Positions 19,089 through 22,408 of a stretch of 22,408 nt of DNA are shown in pieces. The DNA lies in assembly GCA_027604665.1 (NCBI GenBank), contig JADGIZ010000155.1, forward strand, positions 1-22,408, in the 5' to 3' direction. Numbering within the stretch: position 1 is the first letter of the stretch; each line of letters starts with the position of its first letter. Source of the DNA: Polyrhizophydium stewartii (Eukaryota; Chytridiomycota; Chytridiomycetes; Rhizophydiales). The position numbers and the translations under genes were made by a program. The notes below the pieces were generated by a model that did not search any database, was not told where the DNA came from, and was given only the letters and a program-made list of their open reading frames with translations.

Positions 19089-20122
19089 TCGTCGCCGAGT
19101 GATCTCGAAGTCAAGCTCGACAAGCTGTGCCGCTTCCTCGGCTCGGTCCGGTGCGTGCTGCCCCAGCCCGCCCGCGCCGCGTGCCGGCGCTGCGGCCACA
19201 CGCAGCGTGTCCCCGCGCGCAGGCCCGTCACCGCAGCGCCGAGGCAGCCCCCGCGAGGCCTTGCCCGCGGCGGCTCGGCCACCAAGCAAGCCCACGTGCA
19301 TCCCGCCCTCGTGCGGGGGTTCTGTTGCAATGCCCAGCAGCGCCCCCTGTGCACGCCCTTCCCACCCCCAGCCCCTGGTGGAGATGTGTGCTGACACCGT
19401 CTGGCCCCCGGCCCCGCGCTGCACCGACCGCCGCCGACACTCGCCCGCGGCGCTGCGCCAGAGGCACCGACAAGGCGCTCATGTTCGCGCAGTACTCGTC
19501 CAAGATCCTCATCTGGTACCTGCGCAAGCTCGACGCCAAGTCGGCGCTGGCCGGCCGCATCGCCAACCTTGCCGGCCCCGTGTCCGACTTCCGCATTCTG
19601 CTGCGCTACTACGGCCTGCTGCCGCTGGTGCAGTGGATCATCCAGTCGGAGAAGAACCCGTCGCCGTCGCCGGTGATCCAGACCCTGACGCGGCTGCAGA
19701 ACTTTGTGAACGTGTGCTACTACCCGCTCGAGCACGTGTACTGGCTGGCGCTGCACAACGTGATCCCCATGGCCGAGGAGACGCGCAACAAGATCGGCAT
19801 GTGGAGCTGCCGCTTCTGGGCCGCGTACGTTGTGCTCTACTTTTACCAGCTGTTCGAGGAGAAGAAGGCGCTTGACCAGCGCCGCATCGAGTTCAAGGCG
19901 GCCGTTGCCGACGGCGCGAGCCAGGACGTCGTCAAGGCCGAGCGCGCCGCCATCCGCAGGCAGTCGCAGGCGCTGCTCGTCAACACCATCATCAACGCGG
20001 CCTACTTCCCGCTCACGATCCACTGGTCGCTGCCTGCCAGCTCGTTCCCGGACATTGGTGTCGGCATCTTTGGCACCATTGCGTCCATTGCGCAGATCTA
20101 CGCCACGTGGAAGGCGACCTAG
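19086..20122 (+). CDS. PEX11: Peroxisomal membrane biogenesis protein PEX11
   Basis: Modelled as join(19086..19150,19462..20122), 241 aa, close to the usual 230-260 aa of the family. The first exon gives MSSPSDLEVKLDKLCRFLGS. The 311-nt intron (donor GTGCGT, CTGACAC branch-like site about 70 nt before the acceptor) joins it to the signature RGTDKALMFAQYSSKILIWY. Further family segments are FRILLRYYGLLPLVQWIIQS, LQNFVNVCYYPLEHVYWLAL and FWAAYVVLYFYQLFEEKKAL. A C-terminal hydrophobic helix (GVGIFGTIASIAQIYATWKA) follows AYFPLTIHWSLP. PEX11 proteins remodel and elongate the peroxisomal membrane and recruit the fission machinery. Without the splice the RGTDK core would have no start, so the two-exon model is well supported. 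It is convergent with B9D2; I see no canonical AATAAA in the 211 nt between the stops. Confidence 0.92.
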
Positions 20123-20333
20123 ATTGGTCAACAGTTTCCGCGGTTCCTCCTTCGGTCTGGCGCTCATTTGCGTCTGCCCGCTTTCTCCCAAGTTCTCCTC
20201 CATCTTCTCTCACATGCTGCTCCCGCTAGGAACCGAGTCTCAAGCCGCGCGCTTCGCCAAAAGGCCTGCGTTCTCTCACGCTCAATGAAGCACGGAATTC
20301 ACAGGATCATGCGTATGTCTGATATTGCAGGGT

Positions 20334-21202
20334 CTAAAGCTCGATGCCGTTGCTGCCAAAGTTGCGCGGCATGACGGCGATCTCGAGATGCACCTTGCCC
20401 ATGGACGATGTGATGAGGCGGAAGCGGTCGGTCGGTGAGTCTATGAGATCGAGGTTGCGCAGCTGAGGCGTTGCGCCGAGAAAATAGGCTGCGTTGTGGT
20501 TTGGCGATCCGAGTCAGCGAGTGCCACGCTGGCTGCATGGAGTGGGGAGGCATCCAAGCGTCCCGCGCGGCACGCACACCACAGCTGGTCGGCGCCGGTG
20601 CCAACTGGCCGCCAAGTTGCAATGTCGATCTTGTGGAGGCCTGGCGAGCACGGGAGGTGCGCAAAGCCGTATCCGTCTGCACAACGGCGCGCATCCGAGA
20701 GTCAGCCATGGATGCGAGTCTGCGTGCATGTCTTTGCGCCTTCAAAAGACCTGTCGCACTGAGACTCACACAGCTCGTTGCGGCCGAACACGTCCTGGTG
20801 AAAGACTTGAACGCGTAATCGCGGCCAGCCCGCAAGCGAGGTGGTTGTGAAGTGGATATCTGCCGCGCGGCCGCGTGTCGGGGTCAGCAGCACGCATTCT
20901 GGCGCAGCAGATCCAGCTGCGCAGGGACCCACCGATCGGGTGGTTCCAGACGGTGAGCTCGGGGTCCTTCGTGCGGGTGCAGAGGGCAAGCGCATGTTAG
21001 TGTCGCTCGCGCAAGATGCGTCGCCAACGCAAACACGAAATGGCGACCGCACCAACGGCGCGTCGACGTGCGTCTGGCCGGCCAGCTCGCCCTCGACGGG
21101 CGACCAGAACTCGCCCGCGATGATCTCCCAGTGGCAGCACAGCGCCGACTTGGGAAACTCGGATGCGCCGACTAGCGAGCCAATGATGTGGACCTCGGCC
21201 AT
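20334..21202 (-). CDS. B9D2: B9 domain-containing protein 2 (ciliary transition zone)
   Basis: Modelled as complement(join(20334..20488,20578..20676,20770..20859,20933..20966,21053..21202)), 175 aa, the same length as I recall for human B9D2. The B9 domain fills the protein: MAEVHIIGSLVGASEFPKSA at the N-terminus, [63 protein letters not shown], then TDRFRLITSSMGKVHLEIAV and a short end, MPRNFGSNGIEL. Four introns (73-93 nt) have consistent phases and CTGAC or CTAAC sites. Exon 2 is only 34 nt and encodes DPELTVWNHPI. B9D2 works with B9D1 and MKS1 in the transition zone that gates proteins into cilia. Its presence says the organism builds a flagellum. The start at 21202 gives the highly conserved MAEVH-IG. 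Confidence 0.93.
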
Positions 21203-21568
21203 GGCAATGTTGGCGACGCGGATGCGTGTGCGTGCGATGGCAAGTCGCAAAAGCGAGCGATGCGTGGGGTCGCGCCGTCGCGGGCCAAAAAGGATTGCGG
21301 TTGACAAGCAAAAGCTCAATCATGGGGTTCATTGATTGAGCCGTGAGACACATGAGATAGTTTCGCTGAGAATCCAGATAAAAAAGGCGGAGGCCGAGCG
21401 CCAATGGAAGGAGCCTAAAGGAAAGAGACAGCCGAGGTCGACAAGCCCAAGCGGCGGCTCAGCTTGATCGAATTGAAGCGCGACAGAAGGCGCAAAAGTA
21501 ACTAGTGGGTCCTCGTGCTCCTCGGGCACACACTGCAAGATCACGACGATCTCGCAGCCTCGAGTCGT
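21203..21568. other. Intergenic region between the tetraspanin and B9D2
   Basis: 366 nt, relatively AT-richer than the genes. It holds the tetraspanin 3' end and the B9D2 promoter. I see a 9-bp inverted repeat at 21314-21341 and no gene. Confidence 0.5.
21314..21341. repeat. Perfect 9-bp inverted repeat upstream of B9D2
   Basis: GCTCAATCA, ten-base spacer, TGATTGAGC; located 112-139 bp upstream of the B9D2 ATG. Its position would suit a dimer-binding site. It does not match the RFX X-box known from ciliary genes of other lineages. Confidence 0.45.
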
Positions 21569-22298
21569 TCAGTCCATGTAAAGATGGTTGGTGCCGAGGA
21601 TGAGGATGATAAACATGATAAACGCAAACGGCACAATAGAGAAACTGATGATGTAGGTTATGCGCAGATACTGCGCCGAGAAGCTGGACCACGCATCGTG
21701 GCAGCCCGGCACGACAGGCGTCTGGCCCTGCTGCGTGGGGACTGTGGCGTCTGGCTGCGTCTGGCGCTTTTCAAACTGCGTCTCCTTGAAAGCACTCGTG
21801 GTGTTTCCGTTGGCGAAGCCGCTGCAGGCGCCGATGGGCGAGGGGCGGTCGAACTCGCTGAGGAAGCCACAGCATCCGTACTGCAGGCGAGGGCGGCGTA
21901 CGTCAGCATGCATCATAGCGTTAAGAGCGGGTTAGCAAGGCACTACGACATGCCTTGGCCTCGATATTGAGCCGCACAGCGTCGCTGTACGTGTCCCAGT
22001 TGGTCGAAAGCACGGTCTCCCACTGCGAGGTGTGCAAGGTCTTGTACGTTGTGTAACCGGTGTAGAGATACCCGGCAATCAGCGGCCAGATCATGAGCAT
22101 GACCAGAAAGAGCAGCGCCTTGCGGTGGAGGAAGACGCCGACATAGCCGATGGCGCCGAGCACCAGCTGCACGGCGCCTGTGATGGCAAGGATAATGAGG
22201 ACCGTGGTGCCCCAGACCTTGAAGAGCGGGGCCACGGAGAAGGCCTCGATGACGGTGAACAGCGCAAAGAGGAAGGCACCAATGCCGGTGAGCCAGAA
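21569..22298 (-). CDS. Tetraspanin family protein (5' end beyond the window)
   Basis: Two exons are visible, complement(join(21569..21880,21954..22298)), 218 codons; the first exon, with the start codon, lies upstream and was not found before the right edge. Helices: GIGAFLFALFTVIEAF; VLIILAITGAVQLVLGAIGY; ALLFLVMLMIWPLIAGYLYT; and IISFSIVPFAFIMFIILILG near the end, with a very short tail. The large loop carries the hallmark CCG motif (YGCCGF), two further Cys (GAC, PGC) and an N-glycosylation-type NTT. That is a four-helix tetraspanin layout: a membrane organiser that clusters partner proteins. The exon at 22298 follows a clean pyrimidine-rich acceptor (CCGTTCCGCAG). The intron at 21881-21953 appears to be GC-AG: only the donor AAG-GCATGT keeps the frame into the CCG exon, and it has GCTGAC and CCTGCAG. 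Confidence 0.82.
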
Positions 22299-22408
22299 CT
22301 GCGGAACGGGGGGGTGGGCCGATGCGGAGCAGGGGTGCCGCCGACAAAGCCGGAGAGCCGGACGAGGGGGCGGAGCGTCGGAGGCAGGCGCGCGGACGGG
22401 CGACCGGG

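Noticed and set aside
18419..20203. 594-codon open frame on the minus strand running through PEX11
   Set aside because: It is the antisense shadow of PEX11 fused to the first neurochondrin exon; composition is Arg/Pro/Ala typical of GC-rich noise and only the part below 19087 has family similarity.
21190..21215. Possible RFX X-box near the B9D2 start (TTGCCATGGC)
   Set aside because: Only one half resembles the X-box and it overlaps the start codon; there is no second conserved half-site.
1..22408. tRNA, rRNA, CRISPR arrays, bacterial operons or terminal repeats of a transposon
   Set aside because: None seen on either strand. I also looked for inverted repeats flanking the Fanzor-like gene and found no convincing pair by eye.

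Overview
The window reads as GC-rich, intron-dense eukaryotic DNA, most likely from a zoosporic (chytrid-type) fungus. Four things point that way: a B9D2 gene, which marks a cilium or flagellum; a hevein-like chitin-binding (CBM18) relic; a fungal DUF4246 gene; and an anillin/Bud4-type septation protein. Introns are mostly 50-170 nt, start with GTGNGY-like donors, and most carry a CTGAC branch-site motif. I joined exons by hand using splice signals, reading phase and family similarity. Boundaries are therefore models, not transcript data.

Left part (1-5813). This is a tandem array, on the minus strand, of three related type I membrane-protein genes of a family I do not recognise. The first is cut by the window edge (1-390), the second is complete (956-2663), and the third keeps only its 3' half (3119-3724). 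About 324 bp of intergenic DNA is duplicated along with the genes. The third copy stops about 30 bp before a plus-strand DUF4246 gene (3755-5410). A small CBM18 relic (5481-5570) follows that gene.

Middle (5814-10135). A minus-strand, multi-exon gene appears to join C2H2 zinc fingers to the split zinc ribbon and last RuvC-type motif of TnpB/Fanzor proteins. It shows an in-frame TGA at an expected Cys and a one-base frameshift. Next come an ARL6IP4/SR-25-like nuclear protein and a protein with a possible tubby C-terminal-like (LURP-one-type) domain.

Right part (10312-22408). A seven-exon anillin/Bud4-like gene (1579 aa) and a seven-exon neurochondrin gene (863 aa) lie on the minus strand. Neurochondrin is divergent from PEX11, and their annotated ATGs overlap by two bases. 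PEX11 is convergent with a five-exon B9D2 gene. A tetraspanin gene, apparently using a GC-AG intron, runs off the right edge.

Apart from the membrane-protein array the genes look like unrelated housekeeping neighbours: septation, peroxisome division, ciliary transition zone and RNA processing. No tRNA, rRNA or CRISPR array was seen. The least ordinary parts are the zinc-finger/Fanzor-type chimera, the membrane-protein array with its doubled FPI-E tail motif, the CBM18 relic, and the overlapping PEX11/neurochondrin start codons.
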